DNA of 64,000 nucleotides from DASRJG01 sp032124015 (lineage in GTDB: Bacteria > Acidobacteriota > Polarisedimenticolia > Polarisedimenticolales > DASRJG01): contig JAQBEH010000020.1 of assembly GCA_032124015.1 (NCBI GenBank), forward strand, positions 14,546 to 78,545, read 5' to 3'. Within the stretch, counting starts at the first letter, position 1; each line of letters starts with the position of its first letter. Below, one piece after another: positions 8,115-16,347 of the stretch. The position numbers were made by a program, and so were the translations under genes. The notes under the pieces were generated by a model, which worked only from the letters and a program-made list of their open reading frames with translations, was not told the origin of the DNA and made no database searches.

Positions 8115-9101
8115 ATGGGGACTCGTAGCGCGATCATCACGGGAACGGGTACGAGCGTGCCCTCCCGCATCATGACCAATAGCGACCTGGAAAAGATCGT
8201 CGATACCAGCGACGAGTGGATCCAGAGCCGAACGGGTATCAGCGAGAGGCGGATCGCGATGCCGCACGAGGCGGTCTCGGAGTTCGCCGAGGCGGCCGCC
8301 CGCAACGCGCTCGAAATGGCCGGCGTGGCCCCGAACAACGTCGACCTCATCATCTGCGCTACGGTCACGCCGGACGCACCGATTCCGGCAACGGCGTGCC
8401 TGCTCCAGCATCGGCTCGGATGCCACCACGCGGCGGCGTTCGACATGCAGGCGGGGTGCTCGGGTTTCATCTACGCGCAATCGGTCGCAAAGCAATTCAT
8501 CGTCAGCGGTCGGTGCCGCAACGTGTTGGTCATCGGCGCGGAACTGCTCAGCAAGTTCCTCGACTGGACCGACCGCACGACCTGCGTGATCTTCGCCGAC
8601 GGCGCCGGCGCCGTCGTGATGAGCGAAGGGAGCCTCCCCCAGGGCATCCTCGCCTCCGCCCTGCACTCGGACGGGAGCATGAGCGACTTCATCAGCATGG
8701 AGGGGGGCGGATCGATGCACCCCGCCAGCGAAGAGACTGTGGCGAAGGGGATGCACTTCATCCGCATGCGCGGGAACGAAACCTTCAAGATCGCCGTGCG
8801 CTCGCTCGAGGACGTCTCGCGCGAGGTCCTTTTGGCGGCAGGGCTCACCCCCAACGACGTTTCGTGGTTCATTCCCCATCAAGCCAACCAGCGGATCATC
8901 AGCGCCGTCGGGGAGCGCCTGGGAATCCCGCCGGAACGTTGCTACGTCAACATCGACCGCTTCGGAAACACTTCGGCGGCTTCGATTCCAATCGCGCTCG
9001 ACGAAGCGGTGCGAGCCGGCAAGGTCCAGCGGGGCGACATCATTCTCATGGCGGCCTTCGGAGCCGGCCTCACCTGGGCGGCCAGCGCGGTGCGCTGGTG
9101 A
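8115..9101 (+). CDS. fabH: 3-oxoacyl-[ACP] synthase III (FabH)
   Basis: Condenses an acyl-CoA primer with malonyl-ACP to start type II fatty-acid synthesis. The start is ATG 8115 with GGAGGGGG upstream, giving 328 residues. The opening ITGTGTSVPSRIMTNSDLE and DTSDEWIQSRTGI are typical. The catalytic triad is visible: Cys in AGCSGF, His in FIPHQANQRI and Asn in FGNTSAAS. The stop overlaps the fabD GTG by four bases (GTGA), implying translational coupling. Confidence 0.96.
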   Translation: MGTRSAIITGTGTSVPSRIMTNSDLEKIVDTSDEWIQSRTGISERRIAMPHEAVSEFAEAAARNALEMAGVAPNNVDLIICATVTPDAPIPATACLLQHRLGCHHAAAFDMQAGCSGFIYAQSVAKQFIVSGRCRNVLVIGAELLSKFLDWTDRTTCVIFADGAGAVVMSEGSLPQGILASALHSDGSMSDFISMEGGGSMHPASEETVAKGMHFIRMRGNETFKIAVRSLEDVSREVLLAAGLTPNDVSWFIPHQANQRIISAVGERLGIPPERCYVNIDRFGNTSAASIPIALDEAVRAGKVQRGDIILMAAFGAGLTWAASAVRW

Positions 9102-10036
9102 GGCCTTTCGCGGCGCTGTTTCCGGGTCAAGGATCGCAGTACCCCGGGATGGGGAAGGACCTTGCCGCGACCGAGCCCTCCGCGGCGGCGGTCTTCCACG
9201 CCGCGGACGAGGCGTTGGGTTTCTCTCTGTCCGGTTTGTGCTTCGCGGGTCCCGAAACGGAGCTCGTCCGCACCGAGATCACCCAGCCCGCAATCCTCAC
9301 CGTCGCGATCGCCGCCTTCCGGGCGTTTGAGGCGCGTGGCGGAACGTCGCCGGTCGCGGCCGCGGGTCACAGCCTCGGCGAGTACGCGGCCCACGTGGCC
9401 GCCAAGACCCTGACGTTCGACGACGCCGTCCGGATCGTCCGGGAACGCGGACGGTTCATGCAAGAGGCCGTCCCGGAGGGGAACGGCGCGATGGCGGCGA
9501 TCCTCGGCCTCGATCGCCCCGCCGTCGAACGGTTATGCGCGCAGGCCGAAGACGGCGAGATCGTGAGCTGCGCCAACGCGAATGGTCCCGGTCAGATCGT
9601 GATCGCCGGCCACGCCGCCGCCGTGAAACGGGCATGCGAGGCCGCGCTCGCCGGGGGTGCCTCTCGAGCGATTCCGTTGCCGGTGAGCGCACCGTTCCAT
9701 TGCGCCCTGATGGAACCCGCGGCCCGGCGCCTGTCGGTGGTCCTCGAATCCGTGACGTTTTGCGATCCGTCGATTCCGGTGTACACCAACGTCGATGCCG
9801 CGATCGTGTCGACCGGTGCGGCCTCCCGCGACGCTCTCGCGCGGCAGGTGGTGTCGTCGGTCCGGTGGGAGGAGGAGATCCTGAGGATGGCCCAAGACGG
9901 GATCGATACGTTCGTCGAGTTCGGCCCGGGACGGGTCCTGTCCGGCCTCGTGCGACGGATCCGAAAGGATCTCAGCGTTCTTTCCGTGTCGGACGCCGCG
10001 GGGCTCGCCGCGGCGCTCCAGGCGCTCGAGAGTTGA
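9098..10036 (+). CDS. fabD: Malonyl-CoA:ACP transacylase (FabD)
   Basis: Loads malonate onto ACP. The GTG start at 9098 overlaps the fabH stop; the protein is 312 residues. It has the FPGQGSQ oxyanion motif close to the N-terminus, the nucleophile elbow GHSLGEY, the conserved Arg in RGRFMQEAVPEG, and the catalytic His in PVSAPFHCALM. The C-terminus includes FVEFGPGRVLSGL, another family signature. It sits in order between fabH and fabG. Confidence 0.96.
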   Translation: MRPFAALFPGQGSQYPGMGKDLAATEPSAAAVFHAADEALGFSLSGLCFAGPETELVRTEITQPAILTVAIAAFRAFEARGGTSPVAAAGHSLGEYAAHVAAKTLTFDDAVRIVRERGRFMQEAVPEGNGAMAAILGLDRPAVERLCAQAEDGEIVSCANANGPGQIVIAGHAAAVKRACEAALAGGASRAIPLPVSAPFHCALMEPAARRLSVVLESVTFCDPSIPVYTNVDAAIVSTGAASRDALARQVVSSVRWEEEILRMAQDGIDTFVEFGPGRVLSGLVRRIRKDLSVLSVSDAAGLAAALQALES

Positions 10037-10038
10037 AC

Positions 10039-10785
10039 ATGGACGGTATGTTCGAGGGAAAGGTGGCGCTCGTCACGGGAGCGTCGCGAGGGATCGGACG
10101 TGCGATCGCCATGGCGCTTGCGGCGCGCGGGGCGACGGCGATCGTCACGGCGCGTTCTGCTGAGGCCGCGGGTCGAACCGCCGACGACATCGTGGCGAAA
10201 GGAGGGCGCGCGCGGCCGCTCGTGCTCGACATCGCGGACGATCGATCGGTCGACGCCGCAATGGCGGACCTCCTGAAGGAACATGCTACAATCCCGCTCC
10301 TCGTGAACAATGCTGGAATCACCCGGGACAACCTCCTGATGCGGATGAAGAAGGAGGATTGGAACGAGGTGATCGACACGAATCTCTCAGGGGTCTATCG
10401 CATCTGTCGTTCGCTGGTCCCCTCCATGGTGAAAGCGCGGTACGGACGAATCGTGAACATCACCTCGGTGGTTGCTCGCATAGGAAACCCAGGCCAGGCG
10501 AACTACGCCGCGGCGAAAGCCGGAACGGAAGGGTTTACCCGCTCGCTGGCCCGGGAGTTGGCCTCCCGGAACATCACGGTGAACTGCGTGGCCCCGGGAT
10601 TCGTCGAAACCGACATGACGGCGGCGCTGACCGAGGCTCAACGCGAGGCGCTTCTGGCGCAAGTCCCCCTGAAACGTCTCGGCCGGCCGGAGGACGTCGC
10701 CGCGGGGGTGACGTACCTTCTCAGCGAACACGCCTCTTACGTGACCGGAATTACCTTGGATATCAACGGCGGAATGTACATGTGA
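10039..10785 (+). CDS. fabG: 3-oxoacyl-[ACP] reductase (FabG)
   Basis: NADPH-dependent short-chain dehydrogenase of fatty-acid elongation, 248 residues (ATG 10039, two bases after the fabD stop; ATG 10048 is an alternative). Motifs: the TGASRGIGRAIA cofactor loop, NNAGIT, and the Ser-Tyr-Lys triad in ITSVVARIGNPGQANYAAAKAG, followed by NCVAPGFVETDM. Gene position between fabD and acpP supports FabG rather than another SDR. Confidence 0.95.
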   Translation: MDGMFEGKVALVTGASRGIGRAIAMALAARGATAIVTARSAEAAGRTADDIVAKGGRARPLVLDIADDRSVDAAMADLLKEHATIPLLVNNAGITRDNLLMRMKKEDWNEVIDTNLSGVYRICRSLVPSMVKARYGRIVNITSVVARIGNPGQANYAAAKAGTEGFTRSLARELASRNITVNCVAPGFVETDMTAALTEAQREALLAQVPLKRLGRPEDVAAGVTYLLSEHASYVTGITLDINGGMYM

Positions 10786-10793
10786 GTGGGCTC

Positions 10794-10826
10794 CGCGATC
10801 GGACCGCAGCAGCGGACCCAATCGCG
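10794..10826 (+). promoter_or_regulatory. Hairpin in the fabG-acpP gap (possible attenuator or processing site)
   Basis: 9-bp stem 10794-10802/10818-10826 with one mismatch, plus an inner 4-bp stem (10804-10807/10812-10815), followed by ATTTATT. It precedes the acpP Shine-Dalgarno (GGAGG near 10839). It could uncouple acpP expression from upstream fab genes; this is inference. Confidence 0.45.
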
Positions 10827-10852
10827 ATTTATTGCGACGGAGGATCAGAGCG

Positions 10853-11092
10853 ATGGCTTCCATCGAAGACAAGGTCAAGAACATCATCGTTGAGCAGTTG
10901 GGTGTCGACGAAAAAGAGGTCAAGCCCGAGGCCCACTTCGTGGACGATCTGGGGGCTGATTCCCTCGATGTCGTCGAGCTCGTCATGGCTCTCGAAGAAG
11001 AATTCAAACTCGAGATCAGCGACGAAGACGCCGAAAAGCTCACGACCGTGAAGCAGGCCATCGACTACATCGGGGCCCACGCCAAGGCCTGA
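10853..11092 (+). CDS. acpP: Acyl carrier protein
   Basis: 79 residues, acidic, four-helix ACP. The start is ATG 10853 (MASIEDKVKNIIVEQLG), with a GGAGG Shine-Dalgarno 10 nt upstream. The phosphopantetheine attachment Ser is in GADSLDVVELVMALEE, exactly the conserved DSL motif. It carries growing acyl chains for the Fab enzymes encoded around it. fabF follows after a two-base gap. Confidence 0.97.
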   Translation: MASIEDKVKNIIVEQLGVDEKEVKPEAHFVDDLGADSLDVVELVMALEEEFKLEISDEDAEKLTTVKQAIDYIGAHAKA

Positions 11093-11094
11093 GC

Positions 11095-12336
11095 GTGCGC
11101 CGCCGCGTCGTCATCACCGGGGTGGGGATCGTCTCTCCGCTCGGCCTCGACACGCCGTCCACCTGGGCGGCGCTCGTCGCCGGCAAGAGCGGTATCGGGC
11201 CGATCACCAAATTCGACGTCTCCGCGTTCTCGTGCCGGATCGGGGGCGAGGTGCGGGGCTTCGAACCCGACAACTACATCGACCGGAAAGAAGTCAAGAA
11301 GATGGATACCTTTATCCACTTTGCGATCGCCGCGTCGAAAGAAGCGATGGCCGATTCCGGTCTGAAGGTCGATGAGGGCAACGCCCCACGCGTCGGGGTC
11401 TACATCGGTTCGGGCATCGGGGGCATGCCCCTTTTCGAAGAAACCCACAGGCTCTATCTCGAGAAGGGGCCGCGCAGGATTTCGCCGTTTTTCATTCCCG
11501 GAATGATCGTCAACCTCGCTGCGGGTCACGTCTCGATCCTCTTCGGCGCCAAGGGCCCCAACCTGGCCTGCGCGACCGCGTGCGCCACGGGGAATCACGC
11601 GATCGGAGAGGCCATGCGGCTCATCCGCGAGGATTACGCCGACGCGATGATCGCCGGCGGGACCGACGCGGTCATCGTCCCGTTGGCCGTCGGAGGATTC
11701 TGCGCCATGAAGGCGCTCTCGACGCGCAACGACGAACCCGAGAGGGCGTCCCGCCCGTTTGACGCCGGCCGCGACGGATTCGTGATCGGCGAGGGCGCGG
11801 GAATCCTCGTGCTCGAAGAGCGGGAAAGCGCGATCGCACGGGGGGCGCCGATCTACGCGGAGATCGCGGGATACGGTATGTCCGGCGACGCGTACCACAT
11901 CTCCGCGCCGTCCCCGGACGGCGACGGGGCGGCCCGCGCGATGCGCGGCGCACTCCGCGACGCCGGCATAGAGCCGACCGAGGTCGATTACATCAACGCG
12001 CACGGAACCTCCACCCCGGTCGGCGACGCGATCGAGACTCTCGCCGTGAAGACCGTCTTCGGGCCTCACGCGCCCAAGATGGCCGTCGCTTCGACGAAGT
12101 CGATGACGGGCCATCTTCTCGGAGCGTCCGGAGGGTTGGAGAGCGCGATCACCGCCTTGGCGGTGCGCGACGGGATCGTACCGCCCACGATAAATTACGA
12201 AACACCCGACCCCTCCTGCGACCTCGACTGCGTTCCCAACACCGCGCGCCGGATGCCGATCCGGGCAGCGCTCAACAACTCCTTCGGATTCGGAGGCACG
12301 AACGCTTCGCTCCTGCTGAAGCGGCACGACGCCTGA
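11095..12336 (+). CDS. fabF: 3-oxoacyl-[ACP] synthase II (FabF)
   Basis: 413-residue elongating condensing enzyme. The GTG start lies two bases after acpP (RRRVVITGVGIVSPLG). The Cys-His-His active site is visible: nucleophilic Cys in ACATACATG, His in NAHGTSTPVGD and His in KSMTGHLLGASGG. It extends acyl-ACP with malonyl-ACP and usually handles long and unsaturated chains. It is the last fab gene before the etf pair; a short G/C inverted repeat follows its stop. Confidence 0.96.
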   Translation: MRRRVVITGVGIVSPLGLDTPSTWAALVAGKSGIGPITKFDVSAFSCRIGGEVRGFEPDNYIDRKEVKKMDTFIHFAIAASKEAMADSGLKVDEGNAPRVGVYIGSGIGGMPLFEETHRLYLEKGPRRISPFFIPGMIVNLAAGHVSILFGAKGPNLACATACATGNHAIGEAMRLIREDYADAMIAGGTDAVIVPLAVGGFCAMKALSTRNDEPERASRPFDAGRDGFVIGEGAGILVLEERESAIARGAPIYAEIAGYGMSGDAYHISAPSPDGDGAARAMRGALRDAGIEPTEVDYINAHGTSTPVGDAIETLAVKTVFGPHAPKMAVASTKSMTGHLLGASGGLESAITALAVRDGIVPPTINYETPDPSCDLDCVPNTARRMPIRAALNNSFGFGGTNASLLLKRHDA

Positions 12337-12366
12337 GTCCAGGGGGAGCCCCCTTTCGGTGAACTT

Positions 12367-13140
12367 ATGAAAATTCTGGTCTGCATCAAACACGTCCCCG
12401 ACACGGAGGCAAGAATCAAGGTCGGACCGGACGGGAAGAACCCCGATCTCGCCGGCGTCAAGATGACCGTCTCCCCGTTCGACGAGTACGCCCTCGAAGA
12501 GGCGCTGCTCATCAAGGAGGCCGGGGGCGCGAGCGAGGTCGTCGTTCTGGGAGCGGGCGATGACGGTGTTCAAGGATCGCTTCGACAGGCGCTCGCGATG
12601 GGCGCCGACCGGGCGATTCACGCAAGCGGCGAGTCCTTGGCGACCGCGGATGCCTTGACCCGCGCGCGCGTTTTGGCGGCGGCGATCCGCGAGGAGAGCC
12701 CTGATCTCGTCTTCACCGGAAAAACCGGAGTCGGCGACGACGAGGGGCAGGTCGGTCCGATGCTCGGGGAACTCCTGGATCGTCCGCATGCGGGCGCCGT
12801 GTTCGAGCTCTCCCTGGCCGGCACGCGTTTCACCGCCCAGCGCGGCATCGAGGGTGCGGTCGAGGTCGTCGAGGGCGAGCTCCCTGCCGTCATCGCTTGG
12901 GACAAGGGGGAGCACGCGCCGCGCTACCCTTCGCTCCGCGGCATCATGGCCGCCAAGAAGAAGCCCTTCGCCACGCGGACGACGGCCGAGCTTGGCGTGA
13001 CGATTCCCGTTCCCTTGGTGGTCCGCGAGGCGCTCGAACTGCCGCCGGCGCGTCCGGCGGGACGTCTCCTCACGGGAGACCCGGCCGAAGCCGCGAGCAC
13101 GTTGGCGCGCTTGCTGCGCGAAGAAGCGAAGGTGATCTGA
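12367..13140 (+). CDS. etfB: Electron transfer flavoprotein beta subunit
   Basis: 257 residues beginning MKILVCIKHVPDTEARIKV, the conserved ETF-beta opening, followed by SPFDEYALEEALLIKE. With EtfA it forms the FAD/AMP-containing heterodimer that accepts electrons from acyl-CoA dehydrogenases and delivers them to ETF-quinone oxidoreductase. The TGATG junction means its stop overlaps the etfA start by one base. Linkage to the fab operon puts synthesis and oxidation functions side by side, but no acyl-CoA dehydrogenase is present here. Confidence 0.95.
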   Translation: MKILVCIKHVPDTEARIKVGPDGKNPDLAGVKMTVSPFDEYALEEALLIKEAGGASEVVVLGAGDDGVQGSLRQALAMGADRAIHASGESLATADALTRARVLAAAIREESPDLVFTGKTGVGDDEGQVGPMLGELLDRPHAGAVFELSLAGTRFTAQRGIEGAVEVVEGELPAVIAWDKGEHAPRYPSLRGIMAAKKKPFATRTTAELGVTIPVPLVVREALELPPARPAGRLLTGDPAEAASTLARLLREEAKVI

Positions 13141-14117
13141 TGGGAACCGTTCTCGTCCTGCTCGAGCGCCGTGGTTCCGAATTGAAGGCGGCGAGTCTCC
13201 AGGCGCTGTCGACGGCGCGACGCCTCGCCGATGAGACAGGGGATGCCGTCGCCGGGCTCGCCTTCGGCGCGGGCGCGGCCACGGTCTCCGAACTCGCGGG
13301 GGTGCATGGGGCGGATCGACTGTTTGCGGTCGATGATGCGTCGGTTGACCTCTACGTTCCCGAGGTCTATGCAGCAACCCTGACCGACGTGGCGAAACAG
13401 TGCGCCGCCGACACGATTATCGTCGCCGGCACGAGCCTCGGCCGAGACGTTGCCGCCCGCGCCTGCGCACGCTTGGGAACCGGGCTGCTGTCCGACGTCG
13501 TCGAGATCGAGCGCACGGCGGGGGGCAGGTTGCGGGGGAAGCGCCCGGTCTACTCGGGAAAAGCTTACGCCTGGGCTTCCGTGCCGGACGCGCGGCCGTC
13601 GATGGCCACCCTGCGTCCGAACGTGTTTCCTGCCGAGGCCTTCGGCGCGCGGGGGGTCGAGGTCGTTGCGATTGCCCCGGCTTCCGTCCCGCAGCGCGCG
13701 CGGGTGGTCCGGTTGACGATCCCCGCGGCCCAAGAGCAAGACGTCGCCGAGGCCGCCATCGTCGTCAGCGGCGGTCGCGGCCTGAAGGGCCCCGAGCACT
13801 TCGGACTGATCCGTGACCTGGCGGCCGCCCTGGGCGGCGCGGTCGGGGCGTCGCGAGCGGTCGTCGACGCGGGGTGGATCTCCCATGCGCATCAAGTCGG
13901 CCAGACGGGCAAGGTGGTCTCGCCGAGCCTCTACGTCGCGTGCGGCATTTCAGGCGCGATCCAGCACCTCGCCGGGATGTCGTCGTCGAAGGTGATCGTC
14001 GCGATCAACAAAGACGCCGAGGCGCCCATCTTCAAGGTGGCGACCTACGGCATCGTGGGCGACGTCTTTGAGGTTCTACCGAAGCTTACCGAGGCGATCA
14101 CGAAGCTCCGGGAGTGA
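13140..14117 (+). CDS. etfA: Electron transfer flavoprotein alpha subunit
   Basis: 325 residues starting at ATG 13140. The N-terminal domain (TVLVLLERRGSELKAASLQALS) pairs with EtfB. The C-terminal FAD domain shows the family signature: SGGRGLKGPEHF, then GWISHAHQVGQTGKVVSP, then YVACGISGAIQHLAGM and INKDAEAPIF. It forms a tight two-gene operon with etfB. The 3' end stops three bases before the convergent GAPDH-like gene. Confidence 0.96.
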   Translation: MGTVLVLLERRGSELKAASLQALSTARRLADETGDAVAGLAFGAGAATVSELAGVHGADRLFAVDDASVDLYVPEVYAATLTDVAKQCAADTIIVAGTSLGRDVAARACARLGTGLLSDVVEIERTAGGRLRGKRPVYSGKAYAWASVPDARPSMATLRPNVFPAEAFGARGVEVVAIAPASVPQRARVVRLTIPAAQEQDVAEAAIVVSGGRGLKGPEHFGLIRDLAAALGGAVGASRAVVDAGWISHAHQVGQTGKVVSPSLYVACGISGAIQHLAGMSSSKVIVAINKDAEAPIFKVATYGIVGDVFEVLPKLTEAITKLRE

Positions 14118-14120
14118 CGG

Positions 14121-15194
14121 TCAGACTTCATCAAAGAAGTACGGCCTCAGGCATTGGATCCTCTTTTCGTACTCCGCGGGATAGAGGAACCAGGTCGCGG
14201 CGGCGACCGACGAGAGCAACGAGTTTCCGTCTTGGGGCGTAAAGCAGTAACCCACGATTTCCGTTCCGTCGCGCACCGCCACGGTCGGCCACGCCACAAC
14301 CGTCACGTTCAAGATGCGTCCGAAGTGGCCGTAGTCGCGGCCGAACGAGAACACCGTGTTCGCCGAACTCTTGTACGTAATCGCCATCCGGTCGTTCTTC
14401 TTGACGTGTTCCAGCAGCTGCGCCGTGGTCGTTGGGTTCTTGACCCGGATGTCGAAGAAGATCATGTGCATGTACTGCGTGTTCAGCACGACGGCGGACG
14501 AGAACAGATTCATGTCGTGGCCCATCGTGTTGAACAGCGCCCACGCGTCGCGGGCGTGGTGCGTGCCGAAGCGCGGGTCCTTGTGCCTGCCGACTTCCGG
14601 TGAGGCCACGAAGCTGTCGTCTTGGGACAGGTCGGAGGCGCGGCGCATGCAGACGAACCGTCCATCGACGAGATTGCCGGGGCCGCCGTCTTGCATCGCG
14701 AGGGTGTGGATGAGGATCGACAGGTTGTGCGTGTTACAGGAGACGACCTGGATGAACTGGTCTTCCCCGTGTCGTAGCGCGCTGTCGTTGATGCCGCGGG
14801 CGTAGGGCTTTCCGAACCCGAACTCGCTTCCCTGCGCGATGAAGCCGCGCGTGTTGTGGGTAAACTTGCTGTAGAACTCGTTCTTGTTCGCGATTCCGAC
14901 GCCGGAGGGCGTGCAATCGATCACGACCGCCGCGCGCTCGAGCGCTTCCATGGACTCGTAGGCCGGTTCCATGCCGAGGTCGCGGAACCCCTTGGCCGCC
15001 GCCGAGTCGACGCAGAGTTTCGCGCCGCGCTTGATCAGGTTCACGACCTTCGATCGATCGTGAAGGAGCGGCGTTCGCTTGTGGAACGTCACTTCTTCGA
15101 TCCCGAGCGGTCCCTTCATCAGGGTGAGGAGCCCGATCAGGGGTTCCCCGATGGTTCCCGTGCCAATGACGTGGACGATTGATTTATCAGCCAT
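14121..15194 (-). CDS. Type II (archaeal-type) glyceraldehyde-3-phosphate dehydrogenase-like protein
   Basis: 357 residues from ATG 15194 (GGAGA upstream; ATG 15206 has a pyrimidine-rich upstream and is less likely). An N-terminal Rossmann fold (VIGTGTIGEPL) is followed by IDCTPSGVGIANK and the catalytic-Cys motif VVSCNTHNL, which matches the archaeal GAPDH motif (SCNTTGL) rather than the bacterial one (SCTTNCL). A later THHARD segment fits the archaeal His. Probable reaction: NAD(P)-dependent oxidation of glyceraldehyde-3-phosphate, or a related substrate. It is divergent from the PTS operon and has its own promoter. Confidence 0.78.
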   Translation of the reverse strand: MADKSIVHVIGTGTIGEPLIGLLTLMKGPLGIEEVTFHKRTPLLHDRSKVVNLIKRGAKLCVDSAAAKGFRDLGMEPAYESMEALERAAVVIDCTPSGVGIANKNEFYSKFTHNTRGFIAQGSEFGFGKPYARGINDSALRHGEDQFIQVVSCNTHNLSILIHTLAMQDGGPGNLVDGRFVCMRRASDLSQDDSFVASPEVGRHKDPRFGTHHARDAWALFNTMGHDMNLFSSAVVLNTQYMHMIFFDIRVKNPTTTAQLLEHVKKNDRMAITYKSSANTVFSFGRDYGHFGRILNVTVVAWPTVAVRDGTEIVGYCFTPQDGNSLLSSVAAATWFLYPAEYEKRIQCLRPYFFDEV

Positions 15195-15223
15195 GGCGCT
15201 CTCCATGAGGAGGGTGGCGGCGG

Positions 15224-15253
15224 ACTATGCCACCGGGCTGCCGGGGGCGTCAA
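15224..15253 (-). promoter_or_regulatory. Promoter of the GAPDH-like gene
   Basis: On the minus strand: TTGACG (15253-15248), an 18-nt spacer and CATAGT (15229-15224), 30 nt before the ATG. Confidence 0.5.
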
Positions 15254-15330
15254 GCGCTTGCAGAGGACCGAGCGGGTCTGCCTGCTAGAATCCGGGGAGC
15301 GCGTGGGTGCGCCATCCGGAGTCTTCACAC

Positions 15331-16347
15331 ATGGGCGATCACGACAAGAGCACGATTCCCTCTTTGAGCGTCGGCGAGCTTCTCACCGACGACGACGCGG
15401 CCTCGCTGGGTCTTGTGCTGCTGTCGGGCGGAGACGGAATCGCCAACGCCGTCAATCGTCCTCGGATCCAGAAGCCGGGACTCGCGCTGGCGGGTTTCCT
15501 CGAGTACATCCACCCCGGACGCATCCAGGTGCTCGGCAAGTCCGAAACGAGTTTCTTGACCGAGCGCGCTCCGGCCGAGCGATCGCGCATCGTCTCGCAG
15601 CTGTGCCGGCAGGGCGTGAGTTGTTTCGTGCTGACGACGGGGCTCGAGCCGCCGGAGGAGCTCTTGGACGAGACGGAGCGCCAGGGTGTGCCGCTCCTTC
15701 GCACCGAGCTGTCCTCCTCGACGACGATCGAGCGTCTGACGCGCTATCTCGAGGACAGGTTGGCTCCGCGGTCGGTGGTTCACGGCGTGCTGCTCGATGT
15801 CTACGGGCTCGGCGTGCTCTTGATCGGAGACAGCGGCGTCGGGAAGAGCGAGTGCGCGATCGACCTCGTCATGCGCGGGCACCGGCTCGTGTCGGACGAC
15901 ATCGTGGAGATCAAGAGGCTCGGCGACACGCTCGTGGGCACCGGTCCCGAGCTGACGCGCTATCACATGGAACTGCGCGGCGTCGGCATCATCAACGTCA
16001 AAGACCTATTCGGCGTCGCCTCGGTGCGGCTCAGGAAATTCGTCGAATTCGTACTCAAGCTCGACCCGTGGAAACCGGGGAAAAAGTACGACAGGCTCGG
16101 GCTCGACGACAACGCATACGAGATCCTCGGCATCACGCTCCCGTACGTCGAGATGCCGGTGGGGCCGGGCCGCAACCTCTCGGTGCTCATCGAAGTCGCG
16201 GCGCGCAACCACCTGTTGAAGCTCAAGGGCTATCACCCGGCGCGCGAACTGGCCCGCAGGCTCGGTGAGCGCATGAAACCCACGGACGACGACGATGCAT
16301 CCGGACCCCTCGGTGACCGTGAGCCGGGTGACGGAGAAGCACGATGA
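15331..16347 (+). CDS. hprK: HPr kinase/phosphorylase
   Basis: 338 residues from ATG 15331 (an in-frame GTG at 15307 is possible). The N-terminal domain ends in RIQKPGLALAGF. The C-terminal kinase domain has the Walker A loop GDSGVGKSECA and the HprK signature following RGHRLVSDDIVEI. It phosphorylates and dephosphorylates HPr on the Ser46-equivalent, and the HPr encoded three genes downstream keeps that serine. It overlaps rapZ by four bases (ATGA). A TAGAAT hexamer at 15286-15291 may be the -10 element, but I see no good -35. Confidence 0.95.
   Translation: MGDHDKSTIPSLSVGELLTDDDAASLGLVLLSGGDGIANAVNRPRIQKPGLALAGFLEYIHPGRIQVLGKSETSFLTERAPAERSRIVSQLCRQGVSCFVLTTGLEPPEELLDETERQGVPLLRTELSSSTTIERLTRYLEDRLAPRSVVHGVLLDVYGLGVLLIGDSGVGKSECAIDLVMRGHRLVSDDIVEIKRLGDTLVGTGPELTRYHMELRGVGIINVKDLFGVASVRLRKFVEFVLKLDPWKPGKKYDRLGLDDNAYEILGITLPYVEMPVGPGRNLSVLIEVAARNHLLKLKGYHPARELARRLGERMKPTDDDDASGPLGDREPGDGEAR

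Noticed and set aside
12341..12354. Terminator after fabF
   Set aside because: Only a 6-bp stem with a 2-nt loop followed by three T; too weak, and it lies in the etfB leader.
11065..13377. 770-residue open frame on the minus strand
   Set aside because: Lies fully antisense to fabF and etfB/etfA, which have diagnostic motifs; low-complexity Arg/Gly/Asp content typical of GC-rich shadow frames.
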